From Syngnathus acus (lineage: Eukaryota; Chordata; Actinopteri; Syngnathiformes; Syngnathidae), in the NCBI RefSeq assembly GCF_901709675.1, contig NC_051089.1, positions 7,375,476 to 7,439,475 on the forward strand: a DNA stretch of 64,000 bases, in the 5' to 3' direction. Below the pieces are notes generated by a model that searched no databases, was not told the DNA's origin, and saw nothing but the letters and a program-made list of their open reading frames with translations. Numbering within the stretch: position 1 is the first letter of the stretch; each line of letters starts with the position of its first letter. Shown piece after piece: positions 1 to 12,110 of the stretch. Made by a program: the position numbers and the translations under genes.

Positions 1-1464
1 GTGTAGGGGGGTGTACGAGAAAAAACAGGATGATAACAAAAGCAGCTCAGATTTCACAGACGCATATTTCATCAATCATGTGAATAAGTCGTCGTGATTA
101 TGCATGGCGGTGGCAGGCCAAGAGGGGTGGTGGGTGCTGGTGATTACCATACACCATAAAAGCTGCTTTCTTATCTCACACACACTGATTAGTTTCTGTC
201 TGCAGATAGCTTCTCACTCTTCACTTCTTCCTGTATGCACACACATACACACACACATGCAGACGGATGTGGACAATCACACACGAGCCAACAAATTCCC
301 TCATAATCAGCGATAGCGTATTGCTAACATGTTCGTCAATAATGACTGCCATTTCAAGGAACTAGAAAGTAATCAGGAAAATAGCTAAGTTACTTATTCA
401 TGTCTACTGTGGCATTCATTCAGATTTTTTTTCTTTAAATTGAATTTTGAAACTCTGTTGCGCAAACGCCCCCTAAGAGTTAAACTAGCTCCAATCGTTC
501 TGAAGCCTCATCCAAAACTTAGGCCTATAGTAGTTAGTGTTCATTGGCTCTTAATGAGTAGAAACTAAAGCAAAAGTGTCATTGTTTTGATACCATAGGT
601 CAATTTCCACCGAAGCAGGCCTTCACGTGAGAGTAGAAATCGATAGGAGGAGGTGAAGAATTAGCTTCGTATGAACGACCTCGCTTTGTGTCTCAAGCAG
701 GTGATTAGAAATTACTCTTTTCTCTTGCACGGGAACTCTGTCTTGCTCAGATAGTTAACGTCAACTCATTTGGTAAGCAGGCTAGGTTGCTGCGTGGCAC
801 TGTCTGAGCATGCGAGAAGCGTGCATAGGACGCATTAGGGCCTCCTGACAGGGGCCCGGGTGAAATAAGTGAAATTAATGGAGCTCCTTTCATGTCGGAC
901 AAGGCCGCGGCACCCCTTTCACGCTGCGTACAGTCGCCGAAAAGTCAATACTTTTTTATTACTCCTCGCTTGCCCTACATTCTCCGCTACAAGTGCTCCG
1001 CTCGCTAATTGGTTTCAGTTTGCCGAGAAGGAGGGAGCGAAAAAACAGGTGAAAGAGAGGGAGAGGAGTCCGTCCCGGAGACCACTGAAACAAATAAATC
1101 AATCTCATATTTTTCACAGCTTCTTTTTTCGTTGAGGGGTAACGTGCCGACGTGGTGAAGTTGAGGGAGACAAAAAGAGATGTGAGGGTAAATGGTTGGT
1201 TGGAGCACACCTGCTCCCCAGAGAACATGATGATATCCAGGAGCCCGCTAATGGGGACAAGAAGTTTAAGTTGTCTGGGGTCCCTGGCTTGGTCACCCGT
1301 GGGGTTTCTCACCAGCAGCCATACATACGGTATTTCTGGAAAATTCTTTGCAGAAGATACATTCAAATCATCTGCAGTAATATGTCTTGTTATTGGGATA
1401 TGAAGTTTTGGCAAACGCACGTCGGACAATTTGTTACGGTTTCCGCTGATTACCAAAAGAACAG
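1..1464. other. Intergenic flank, no gene seen
   Basis: Open frames here are short and lack protein-like composition or splice context. There is a short CA-rich patch near 235-262 and otherwise mixed sequence. The part from about 1,200 onward may be a badly decayed upstream portion of the Tc1-like element that becomes recognisable at 1,465. Confidence 0.5.
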
Positions 1465-1915
1465 CATGCAGACAGTGACGCATTGTGGCGTCAGCATAAT
1501 GCTTTGGGGTTTTCTTCAGATGGTAGTAGACGCCAAGACATGGTAGAAGGAATTCTAAACAGCTCGAAATCCCTGTCAGTGTTGCACAGAACTTTATAGC
1601 ATCTGCTAGGATACAAAGTAAAATGTCCGGTAAAGGCTACCACAACAGCTTAACTTTATTTGTGCTTAAGCCGTGGCAACATGAATGAGATTGGTTAATT
1701 CTGACCACAGCCATGTCCCAGTTATACAGTTATACGGAGGGTGTGCACATTTGTGCAACCACATCATTTCAGATATCTTTAAGTCTCCTCTTAAAAATAT
1801 TTTTACAATCATTTAGGCTTTTACCGTTTTTATTTCACATTGATGATAATTTAAAAAATGTCTGTACATTTCAAAAGGGTTGTGCAGACTTTTTATATCC
1901 ACTATATGTGCATCC
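1465..1915 (+). mobile_element. Tc1/mariner-like element, decayed 3' half
   Basis: The segment at 1,468-1,560 is a mutated copy of the Tc1 transposase region that normally encodes a His-Gly-Gly-(Gly)-Ser-Ile-Met-Leu-Trp-Gly stretch; the frame here still reads His-Cys-Gly-Val-Ser-Ile-Met-Leu-Trp-Gly. It is followed by an internal motif with GGGTGTGCAC at about 1,740 and ends at about 1,886-1,915 with a sequence that reverse-complements to a TIR resembling GGATATAAAAAGTCTGCAC. The same family supplies the left-end fragments at 10,467 and 26,385 and the fragment at 6,330. The frame is broken, so it is not active. Family assignment rests on memory of common teleost Tc1 repeats. Confidence 0.65.
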
Positions 1916-2306
1916 AAGCAATATTTTGCTTTGTGTTCTAGCTCATTGATGATTTTGATAAGACTGTATTCTGAAAAAAAAAAACATTTTGTGAATCACC
2001 TGTTAGATACGAGGTTAGTGTTGCTGTAACACAAAAACATCCCAGCCTGTGGCCAGCTTGAAGGATATAAAGCAAACTTTGCAAATCAGTATATTTTGCA
2101 TTTCGTCTGCAATTAAACTGCATAAGTGTGTGTGCTCTTGTATTTGTGTGTACTGTATGTGTGCTGTCTGCCAGTATGCTGTGTACTGTTGTGCTAAACT
2201 CAAGTGGCAGGGGGGTTAGCCTCTTTCAGAAACAGCACAGCCACAAATTGATGTGACACTTTGAACCCCTGCCCTCCCTCCCCGCAAGCCCACCTCATCA
2301 TCCCCT

Positions 2307-2308
<2 letters not shown>

Positions 2309-2342
<34 letters not shown>
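2309..2342. repeat. (CA)n microsatellite
   Basis: Uninterrupted CA dinucleotide tract of about 34 nt in intergenic DNA. Confidence 0.95.
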
Positions 2343-2344
<2 letters not shown>

Positions 2345-3423
2345 GATCGGCCTCCAGTTAGAGGGAGATTCCACCGGGTCTTGTTTTTTTGCTGCATCGC
2401 AGCTTTCACAGCTATAGCATGTGCATGAGGGTAGGTTTGAGGGTGGGGTTCGAGCGTCCATTTTTTGGTCATGTTAGTATGTGTGTGTGAAAGAGCTGTC
2501 ACAGAGGGCTGGCATCACCGTCCACTTTGCCATCTCTTCTGCAGCGTGACAAGTCCCTGCTCGCTACCCTTTGGCACACTCCACACACACACACACACTC
2601 CTCTGCCACACATACGGTATAATGATATGTGAGTGCACCACTCACACATTTGCATCCATTTAATGTACATCATGACGACATGTATGTATGTACGAGTGCA
2701 CTGGTACAGATTTACGACTCTGTGCTTAATCATTCTCAATAGGGTGGTCAGCAAATTATTTTGTACGATTTTTGATATTTTGTTTAAGCTTTGCATGGGT
2801 TCCAAAAATTCGATTTATTTTGATCGTAGCCATTTTGGTGAGTGTGTCTATTTATTTGTGCTGGTTCCCTTCATGGAAGTTGTGGACATCAGATCTCGGA
2901 GGGGCCACTGTTTGTTACAAGGACAGGCTTGTCCCCGCCCCCGGGCGTCGGCGCGACGATGATTGTCATGGCGATGGAGTGTGAGTGACAGGCGGGATCG
3001 CATGTGCTAGCCGCGGAGCAGTAAATTTCAACAGCCTCAGTCCCTGACATTAGGTTGTCCTTCATCAAAACTTTGCTCTCGTTTACAACTACCACTCCCT
3101 TGCTCCTCTACAAAAAAATCTTTCCTGGCACCACATAGTCTCTTATTTAATGTAAGGGATCAGTTTGGCGAACATGTTGTAATCCACAGGTTCATTGGTT
3201 CAGGTTATCTTTTTGTGTGCATTCGTGCTTGGCCATTTGGTGAGCAAACTGCATTTTTTCGTACAACACAGCAGAAAAGGAGGTCAGTTTATTTTTTTAT
3301 TATTTTTTTAACAGTCTTAGACATTCATCATTAGTCTGCTGCCGGTAATGTTGCCCGTTACAGCCATGATTAAGAGCCTCGCTTAGTTCCAGCAGCCACT
3401 GTGGTCTTACTGCGCTCTAATGT

Positions 3424-3468
3424 GGCGCACACACACACACACCCACACACACACACACACACACACAT
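3424..3468. repeat. (CA)n microsatellite, one interruption
   Basis: CA tract interrupted by a CC near 3,441. It creates a spurious Thr-His repeat in open frames here. Confidence 0.93.
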
Positions 3469-4639
3469 ATTTCTAACTATTGTAGTCGTTTTATGGAAAA
3501 CAGCATGTTACACCATCACCTCGTTTCCTGGTTTCTTATTTATTTACTTAGGGGCACTAAATAAACCATACACACACACACAGATACACTACAGCACCCC
3601 TAAAACTGAATGGCCCTCAAACAATTCAGAATAGAACCAAACTTGCAACATCAACAAACAAAAGAGAACGTAAGAAAAAAGGGGAAACAAAAGGTAAAAG
3701 CCCCATATTGAGCTCCTGTAAGAGAAGCAAAGTATGGATTTGAAAAAAAAGGTGAACATTCTAGTCCAACCTGCAGAGGGCACACATCACAGCCAATAAG
3801 CCAAGGAATGCGTTACAAGATAGGTTTCTCTTTGTTTATGTTAAAGTGTAATGCCAAGAAAGTTTTCTGATGGAGACATATTGACCCTACAACTGATTAT
3901 TTCTGTATCCTCAGATGATGTGCACCAATAATGAAAAAGTTGGACCATTCTCCGTAAATGACACTGCAGGACTGGGCCCTCAATGGCCTCAACAAGGAGT
4001 ACTGCATGATGACAACGTACAGTAGAGCTCTCGTTCTGGACCGATATCCAGCCTCTGTCAGGAGCATCCAGATGCCAAGCAGCAGGTTCAACACTGTCTC
4101 CTACCCACAAGTAATAGACAGCACTCGTAAGCTAAGCACAAATCTATTTGGTTCACCTTCCCAGTTTCTTGATATTATATTTCACTTAGATGAAAAAGGA
4201 AGAGGAAACTGCATACTGAAGTCGAATCTAATGTCACTTCACACAAAAGTGGTTAGAATGTTATTTTGATTTTCTTTTTTTTAAATGGTTATGGCATAAT
4301 GATGCAACCAATTTTTTTTACTCTGTATCTAAATCATACTCATTGGAATATAATCTTAAAAAAATAATAATAATCAATTTAGCTGTATGACCATTTAGAT
4401 AACATTATTTTTAATAATAACATTTAAACCACCCAAAAATACTGATTAGTTTCTCATATTTTTACAGAGCTAATAGAAAAGTACTACTTTTGATGACAAA
4501 ATAAAATGTACTTATGACAACTGAATGAATTGGCTGAACGAGTTTTAATCAATTTCCCTCTCCTGCAGTAATTCTTATTTTCAAGTTCAGTTTGTGAGTC
4601 AACAAAAGGACAATACACGTAAAAAGAAATTGTATCTTT

Positions 4640-5095
4640 GGAAAAATACCCATGCATGTTTCCTCTCTTTTGAGTCCTCCCACCCTCTCCATGCCGCAGG
4701 CACTCCCGCGGGCCTTCGCTGTAAGGCCTGGAAGGCTTAGCAGAGACAGAGCATTTAGTAATGGCTTCTTAATGGGCTTGTCGACAGCCACATTAGAGCG
4801 CAGTGCAGGCGGCGGGCGAGGCCGAGCAGTGATATGCCAAGCCAGATGCCGTGCCAGCTGCGGCACTCGGCTCACTCGCTCACGCTCTCATTTGTAATCA
4901 CATTTCTCAGACGGATGGATGCCATGTGCGCAAGAGCACGCGAGCAGATACACATTTGTTGCCCTTTCTCTGCGCCTGCCAGGAAAGATCCTTTTAATCT
5001 GCCGCTCCACATTTTCTCTGTCGCGTCTGTCACCATCATCAAGTACCGCCTGAGAACATTTCACGAAGGAAATGATCATATTCCTTTTTAATGAT
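4640..5095. promoter_or_regulatory. Candidate conserved non-coding element
   Basis: About 450 nt of repeat-free, moderately GC-rich sequence flanked by AT-rich DNA. It contains TAAT/ATTA cores, for example TTTAGTAATGG near 4,754 followed by TTCTTAATGGGC, and all frames are short. This texture is typical of vertebrate conserved elements, but conservation cannot be shown from one sequence. Confidence 0.25.
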
Positions 5096-5298
5096 TGGAT
5101 GCCACCGCCTTCTGTTAATATGTTGCTTTATCTTGTCCTGATGTTTGAAATAAGAGGCTCTCTACTGGGGATCAAACCAGTTTTTGATTTTCTTACTGTG
5201 GGTTCAAAGTGAAAAGTGGCATCTTCTGAAACTAAATTTGAATGCTTAAGAGCACACACTATTGTAAAGTGAAATTCCAAGTTGTAATATTAAAGTGC

Positions 5299-5300
<2 letters not shown>

Positions 5301-5336
<36 letters not shown>
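5301..5336. repeat. (TTA)12 microsatellite
   Basis: Perfect 36-nt trinucleotide repeat in AT-rich intergenic DNA. Confidence 0.95.
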
Positions 5337-5337
<1 letters not shown>

Positions 5338-6329
5338 ACCTGTGTACCTAAAGAAATGTCCAGTGAGGAAGTCCATTAGTCGATCCATAACATACCATAA
5401 AGGTTAAATACAACTTTTAACCTTTTACATGCAAAGCTGTAAAATAGCAGTGGTCTGTCTGGCAGTGGATGCCTTTAAAAAGAGGACTTGTACAGTGGGT
5501 GAGGGGAGGAGATGAAGGAAGGCTTCAAGGATACAAGTCATGGCAGTTAAATGTGGAGATGGGAGCAGGAAGTGAAAAAGAAAAAGTAAAGAGAAAAGGT
5601 TGGTAGAAAGTGGGAGGCGTGATTAAATGACTACATGGATGATTGGATCAATTAATGAATGCTAATGCGCTTCAGTGTCATTACCAAAGGTCTTAAAGGT
5701 CTCCAGCAGGGGGAGCCGGGTGTTAGTGTGAACAGGAGTTCGCCTTTGTGTGTGGTGACTAGTGCTTGTGTCGATGGAGGAGTCAGAAGGTGATTCTTTG
5801 TTTCCACATCTGATCAGACCTTTGTTGCTACCAAACCAAATTTCCCTGCATCAGCGATGAGCAAGCGTGATGTGGATGCATAGAGAATAATGTATGTGTG
5901 TGTGTAGTACACTACACGTGTGTGTTATTGGCAGCTGATAGCATTTCACAAGTTGAAGCCTTGAATATAGACGGCCGTCCCCGGACGCTGTATCGACAGC
6001 TGCCAATTGTCACTGCGCTGACTGACAGTGTTGTATTGATGGACAGTAGCCGCCGACAGAGAGGTGGAGGGCGAAACAAAAGGGAAACAATTGGCGAGAG
6101 GCAGAAGAGACAGTAAAAAGAGCAAAGGAAAGGTGTACAGAGAATGCTGACTAGGTGCTAGTGAAACTTTGTTAAGGTCAAAAGAAGACACGATCACCTC
6201 ACTAGGTCACCTCTTTGCAGTGTTTCCCAAACGTCATTGCGGCAAAGCACATATTTTACATCATTTCCATCATTTCCAAACCCGCAAACTCGTCTTTGAG
6301 AAGGGAAAATCAAAATAAACTAGCAAGTG

Positions 6330-6612
6330 AATAATGTGGTTGCAAAAGTGTGCACACCCTCTTATAACTAAGCACGTGATTGGGTTCCGAGTTAACCCAT
6401 CACATTCAAGCTCAGTCAGCGCACGCTACCATTTAAAGGGCTTTTTATTAACTTTGAATAAAGTTCAGATGTTCAAGTAGACATATTCTGACATTTTTTA
6501 GTCATGGTCCTCAAAAATCTTCCACGGCAGCTGAGTGATATCACTCACATGGTGGCAGCACTTGCTACTTCTGGGGCCTTAGTCAAGATGGACGGAATCA
6601 TGAACAGTTAGT
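6330..6612. mobile_element. Tc1/mariner-like relic, internally deleted
   Basis: The left part carries a characteristic GCAAAAGTGTGCACACCC motif with a downstream AACCCATCACATTCAAG block, as in a widespread teleost Tc1-like repeat. At 6,549-6,607 it jumps to a transposase-coding fragment whose codons match the Gly-Ala-Leu-Val-Lys-Met-Asp-Gly-Ile-Met-Asn region of Tc1 transposases. The intervening transposase is missing, so this is a deletion derivative. It appears to be the same family as 1,465-1,915. Confidence 0.6.
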
Positions 6613-9600
6613 AATAGCAAAAAAGCAACTGAAAAAAAAACATCTGGAAACACCAACTGGAACACCTGTGAACTTTATTTGAGGTTAAATAGAGTGCATG
6701 TGAGGTGACTTCCACTGAACGTGAATTTGAATGGGATTGGTTTCTGTCACAATGTGTTATGTTAGTTAGCAGGAAAATTCCCTTTTCCCAACACCCGGCT
6801 GACCTTAGCATGCCCCCCGAAATACAGTATCGTGCATACGCAGACAGTATGTGGCCCGTGTACAGAGCATGTGTGTTGCTCTTCGCCTCAGGAAACTTGT
6901 GGCTGATTCCATTAGTGGGAGGAGAGCATATTTAATGAGGGGAGACAGCTGCTGGTAGAGGGATCTTGGTGGGCTTCGAAGTGTTGGGGGGAGCAATTAA
7001 ACACATGCTCAAAACTGGCCACTGGACACTACTTCTGCCAGTAACAGTTTTAGGATTTGGGGGCGTAGTCTCAGTCAAGGGATCCTAGGTACGAATCTCG
7101 ACTCGGACCTTCCCGTGTGAAGCCACAGTTACTGTATAAAAGGGAAAAGTCTCTATCGGAATTGAAAATGGCTGCAGATGGTAAGCAGTGAGGCTGTTTT
7201 AAGCGGCGCTAAAAGTCCACATATATACGTGAAAATATCCCAAAGCACATGATGTTAAGATTGTAATTGGATGGTTTTCCCCTTTTAACGCGAGGGTATT
7301 GTTGGCCGCCTGTGACGTACTCTGCTTGATTGACGGGAAATGAGCGAGGAGGCCGGGCACTGTGTCATAACGTTAATGTGATAGGTAAAGCCCCGAGGAC
7401 ACGCACACAAATAACTCCATGGCTGGACTTCTATCCATATTCCTGTACCAGACACCTGGGTTTTTCCATATGTCCATGTCTCAATCTCCTTCCGACCCAC
7501 AATTCCCTGCTCTCCCTCCCCATCTCGCTACATCATTCACATATCAAAACACTCCTTCAACGTTGTGGTCCGCGTGGCGTTTTTACCTCAGGTTAATAAT
7601 GAGAGGAGAGGTGTGTGACCCTGTCAGAAGAGTGAGAAACTGACCCAAAGATATCAGACAGAGGCCGAGACCCCCGGCCCTGGGGGCGTCGAGTGTGTGC
7701 GCTAGAGAGAGGGAGAAGGTTGGCGGTGTGTGTGTGTCCGTTGCCTTCTTCTCATGGATGACATATGTGAGGTCATTTACATGCTATTACCTTTCCACTG
7801 GATTTGATGTGCCACACACACACACACACACACATAGTGGCCTGGTGTGATGCCCCTGTCAGATGGGAAGGGATGGGGGGTGGGTCACGTCTGTTTCCCC
7901 TCTCTGTCACACACACACACACATACACACGCGCACACACACACTCACCTGTCTCCCCCCCTTCGGTGTACAGTTACTAAGAGAGTTGTCAGGAGGCCCG
8001 TGTGAAGCATCAACTGTTTGACATCTGCCAGTGTCTCCCCAACACACACACACACGCACAAAGTCTCACCTCATTTGAGAACAACAGAGCATCTCCCTGT
8101 GATCAACATTTACACACAGTCATCATTTACCAGTCACAGCTGCCAACACACACATAGAGACACGGATGCGCACGCACAATTTACAGTCAGTCAATTAGTC
8201 AATCTGTCACCATCATAAAGAGCCGTTTTAACTGGACAGGTAACACTTACCATTTTACATTGTAAACAAATATATTATCTACTGTAAAATAATGTCAAAA
8301 AATGTGATTTCCTCCAGACATTTTTCTGAAAATGTTCTTTTGCAATAAATTCCAATGCAGGTTCTGCATCATCAAGGACCTCTTTCCCGTGGCTGCTATC
8401 ACATAAAACACAAATAACAACTTTGGACTTGATTCTTTAAAAGCACACTAAACTGATGTCTAATACATCTTTGATCCCCTTCCAAATGAAACAACAGATA
8501 CAAGCCAATAGATACAAGCCAATCTGTTAAATTTGTTTTGTTCAGCTCTGCATGCTTACATCTGCTGTGATCCAGATAGACAAGCCTCCATTTGTCCCAC
8601 TTTCATACAAGATAATGAAGCTGTCATTCGCAGGCAGCCAGACAACTTCATTGGATTGGTTCAAGAGCGCAGACGACTGCTTGGGGAGACACACACACAC
8701 ACTCATGCACATACATATGCGCACAAGACTGCGAGCAATCCCCTCGGCCCCTGTTAAGCATATGTCAAATATAACCGCATATAGAAAGCGAGATTGTTTG
8801 ACATACGCGCAGCCAACTGAATGGCAGAGACACAAAAGACAATTAGACGCACACGAAGCATATTTTGTAACATGCAAACAGACAAGACAGTCCTGATAGC
8901 CAAGAATATGAAATCAACCTTGAATGGGAAAACCCTCTGCGAATACTTGTCTCCACTTTACAAGTCAATTTCAAATAATGTAACCGCGAACAATTCCAAA
9001 GAGATTTAAAAACAATGTAGAAGCAGCCAGTTGATGAGCAGGAATGAAAAGAGGGTCACAAAGAGGAAGTGGGCGAGTGGCCAGGGTGCATGACAAGTTG
9101 AGTATGTTAAAATGAGGTTGAAGACTCAGATTGTTGGTGCAAAGTGGCATACGATGGTTTAACAGGTTAACACGCATTGAAATCACGTCTTGACTGGAAT
9201 CAGAATTTGATGTTAAAAGAGCATCCTCATTCTGTTCATCACTATTTGGATATACAAGCCAACGCTCAGCCGATTATTTTTTTTGCGAGTGGCAATGAAA
9301 TTCACAAGAAACAGCAGATTGTAAACAATTCTTCCAAAAAAGGCCCGTTGACTCCTACTAGCTGTTTACCATCATTATCAGTTAAGTTCAACAAACCCAC
9401 ATAATAACTTACAAATGTTATCGCTATGCTAATACACAACGCAAAACACCATCGACACCCTCACCACATCAATATTGCGGTAGGTTAAAACAATATAAGC
9501 GACATATACCTGAACACAAACAGTGCCGCAACACACATAGACAGACAATATAATATTACTCACTGGCAAATTCTTGCCTAAAAATTGATAATTTTACTGC

Positions 9601-10466
9601 AGCTTACTGAGTCACATGGTTGTGAAACTCTTCTTTGTGTGGTTGTAAAAAAATGTAGTCGTATAAAGGCAAAAGTAATCTATTTGAAAGTCTAAATGAG
9701 TGTCAGCCATGGGTGTACAAAGGACACTTCAAGGTGGTGAGGTCTTTAAGTCTTGTTTGAAAACTTTGGCTCCTACATTTCCCACAATGCAATTTCTCTT
9801 CAGAGTCTCCTTAAGAGCCCCCCTGGAGCTTCTGAGGAACTGTGGTTCTCTCATCAAGGCTCGCATTAAAATTGGACTTCAAAGCTGAAATCATTAGTTC
9901 AAATAAAACACTGGAGGTAGTGATTGGAAGAGCTCTTTAAAAGTTTACTGAAGTGCGGCACAATTGGACACATCAAGATGGCCACAGCCGGAAACCCGGG
10001 CATGAAGTGTCTGTGTTATTTGAGCAAATGAGAGAGAAGAAGGAAGGCTGTTAACTTGCCTTTTTTATCCGATCATCCACAAACCCACTCATCTTTCACT
10101 ATTCAAAGACAAGACATAATTACTGCTTTGAGTATTTAGCTTCATAATTTACTCGTTCTGACACATTATTTACAAGCCTTTCCTCCGTCTTGGGCTCCCG
10201 GCAGGGGTTCGCCTCTATAATCTACTCTGTTAGGGCCGATCCAAGTTATTATCACTCTCATTTGCTTATTAAGTGCTCCCTTGTTTTCTTCAAATAAAGT
10301 TATAATTAGAGATTGAGCAGTTTGAAATACTATCTTCTCTTCGTAGAATCTTGACTGGGATGAGAGAGAATTGTGTTTTATCACTCGAGGAGTTAATGAG
10401 GATGTGCGCAACTGATGCTGTTTGTAAGCGTGTGTGTGTGCTTGAGATAGAGTGAGGGTATAGAGT
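6613..10466. other. Intergenic region, microsatellite-rich
   Basis: It contains CA tracts near 7,813-7,834, 7,910-7,943 and 8,042-8,060, a SINE-like fragment at 7,050-7,135, and a 14-nt perfect tandem duplication at 8,496-8,523. Open frames are mostly CA-repeat translations. The block at 10,130-10,330 is repeat-free with homeodomain-type cores (for example CATTTGCTTATTAAG near 10,258) and could be a regulatory element. No gene is seen. Confidence 0.5.
7050..7135 (+). mobile_element. SINE-like (tRNA-related) fragment
   Basis: GGTACGAATCTCGACTCGG resembles a Pol III B box with its flank, followed by ACCTTCCCGTGTG. That order is found in abundant teleost tRNA-derived repeats. The A-box half is unrecognisable, so this is a decayed partial copy. 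Confidence 0.35.
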
Positions 10467-10600
10467 GGATGGATAAAGTCTACACACCCCTGTTTGAATT
10501 CAATTTCTGGAAAATATGAGACCAAAATAAATTATTTTGTAACCTTCTTCAACCATTAATGTGGCCTATAATGTGTTCAATTTTAATGTTTGTGCAGCCA
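10467..10600 (+). mobile_element. Tc1-like left-end fragment
   Basis: It begins with GTGGATGGATAAAGTCTACA followed by CACCCC, a close match to the TIR seen inverted at 1,886-1,915, and continues with AAATATGAGACCAAAATAAA and TTAATGTGGCCTATAATGTG as in the subterminal region of the same teleost family. There is no transposase, so it is an end fragment or MITE-like derivative. Confidence 0.6.
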
Positions 10601-10904
10601 CCACGTTTTTGGGCCATTTTGTTGTTATTTTATTTTCTCTTTAATCACTCATGGGCCACCGTAGCTCAAGCTCGCTTTCGCTGAAATGTAATTCTGAAGT
10701 GACACCAAGTGGAAGGAAAAGATATCCTGTCGCCCCGTCCCAGTCATATCCTTTTCAAAACCTGCTATGAAGGGAAAGGTTGGTGACAAAACCAGACAAT
10801 TAAAAGAAAAAAAAAAACAGGATACAGATTTTTTTTTTCCTTTATCATACTCTTTTACTGCATCAAGATGCCACAGGAATCTTTAGTATGCACAGTAGTC
10901 TACT

Positions 10905-11180
10905 TTACTTGAAATTAATAAGAACTCTCGGGCCTCTTAACTTGGACGGAGGGAGTTCTTAGCTTTGAGAAGCAATCAAAAAGGCTTCCCGAGGATGGTC
11001 CACTGATCCGTTTTTACCTTCTCATGACCCCCCCTGCGGGCCAGGCCCCGTCTTTGAGTGGAGTACATTAGGACACGGCCCAGCGCCACTCTGATTACAT
11101 ATGCTAGCCGCGCTAATGAGCTGAGGTGGACAGTGGAGGACTGCCGCTGTTTATGGCAACTCATTATCCGGCCCATTGAC
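10905..11180. promoter_or_regulatory. Candidate conserved non-coding element
   Basis: Repeat-free block with GATTACATATGCTAGCCGC and CGCTAATGAGCTGAGG in its core. These homeodomain-like and E-box (CATATG) motifs have GC-balanced flanks unlike the surrounding AT-rich DNA. Inference from composition only. Confidence 0.28.
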
Positions 11181-11689
11181 CAGAACTGTTCTACACATCA
11201 CAGAACCTTGTGTCCTCTACATCTAGTCGACCATCACCCTGCACTCGTGCAGGAGGGTGGGATGTATGAAAAAGTGAGGTTGTGATTGCTTTGTGTATCC
11301 GCCACAAGTAAGATGATGTCGTTGGTTGCGAAACCACTCATTTGCTTGTTTACATGACGAGAAATGAATCCCAAAGCTAATGATCATAGTCGCGTCAGTT
11401 AGTTCTATTAAAGCGTGTGTTAGCGAATCTCGCTATTGCCAAGCGCGTGTGTGTACATCGCTATGATGGCCTGCCAAAGTAAAATGTTTGCGGGCCCACA
11501 GAGAGACGGGGGCGCTAAGCTCAAGGGCACATTTGTTTCAAGCTAATGATAGAATGTAAATGGAGCAAATTTCCTCGGCGAGAACAGCAGCGGCTTTGGC
11601 TCCAACACACAACTCTTTCACGCACACACATACACAGCCATCGTGGCATCGTGTTGATGGAGTGCAGAATCTCATTACGCATCTAATAG

Positions 11690-12110
11690 AATAAGTGTAG
11701 TGTGCGTATGGGGAGAGGAGAGGAGCAGCCAACCTGATTAGCCTTATCACTTTATTATGCCGCTCTGCACGCAGCACACGGGACAATTGCATTAGAGAGG
11801 AGCAGATGAGCTGAAGGCAAGGAGAACTCAGCAAACACTGCCTTAATTGATTCCTCACCAAATTAGCAGGGACAGGTTGGAAGGAAGGGGTGGGGGCCAT
11901 CTCACTGCCTGGCGGCTTGAGACGCTTCAACACCCGGCGGAGGACTTCCTGGTCCACTGGTGAGGTGGATGACGTGTGCTTGTGAGAGGCCTCCTGTGGC
12001 AGCCAAGGTGGCAACTCAGCAAGCCTCTCTAATGATCTAATTGATTCCCCCCAAAGGTGAACAAGTACAGATGAGGTGAAAACCTCTCGACAAATTTTGC
12101 CTTTGGCTTT
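11690..12110. promoter_or_regulatory. Candidate conserved non-coding element
   Basis: A 420-nt repeat-free block containing CCTTAATTGATTCCTCACC and CTAATTGATTCCCCCC, that is a TTGATTCC module twice, about 190 nt apart (near 11,845 and 12,037). It also carries GATTAGCC and AAATTAGC. The long open minus-strand frame across it probably reflects base composition rather than coding. Confidence 0.3.

Larger units (their letters stand above)
1916..6329. other. Intergenic region with microsatellites, no confident gene
   Basis: It holds CA tracts at 2,309-2,342 and 3,424-3,468 and a perfect (TTA)12 at 5,301-5,336. There is a small CpG and GC-box rich patch at 2,925-3,015, an exon-like non-repetitive block at 3,955-4,110, and a repeat-free, GC-moderate block at 4,640-5,095 that looks like constrained non-coding DNA. 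No reading frame has convincing splice or homology support. Confidence 0.5.

Noticed and set aside
2200-2502. 100-codon minus-strand frame near the CA tract
   Set aside because: Most of it is Cys-Val repeat from the microsatellite; no homology.
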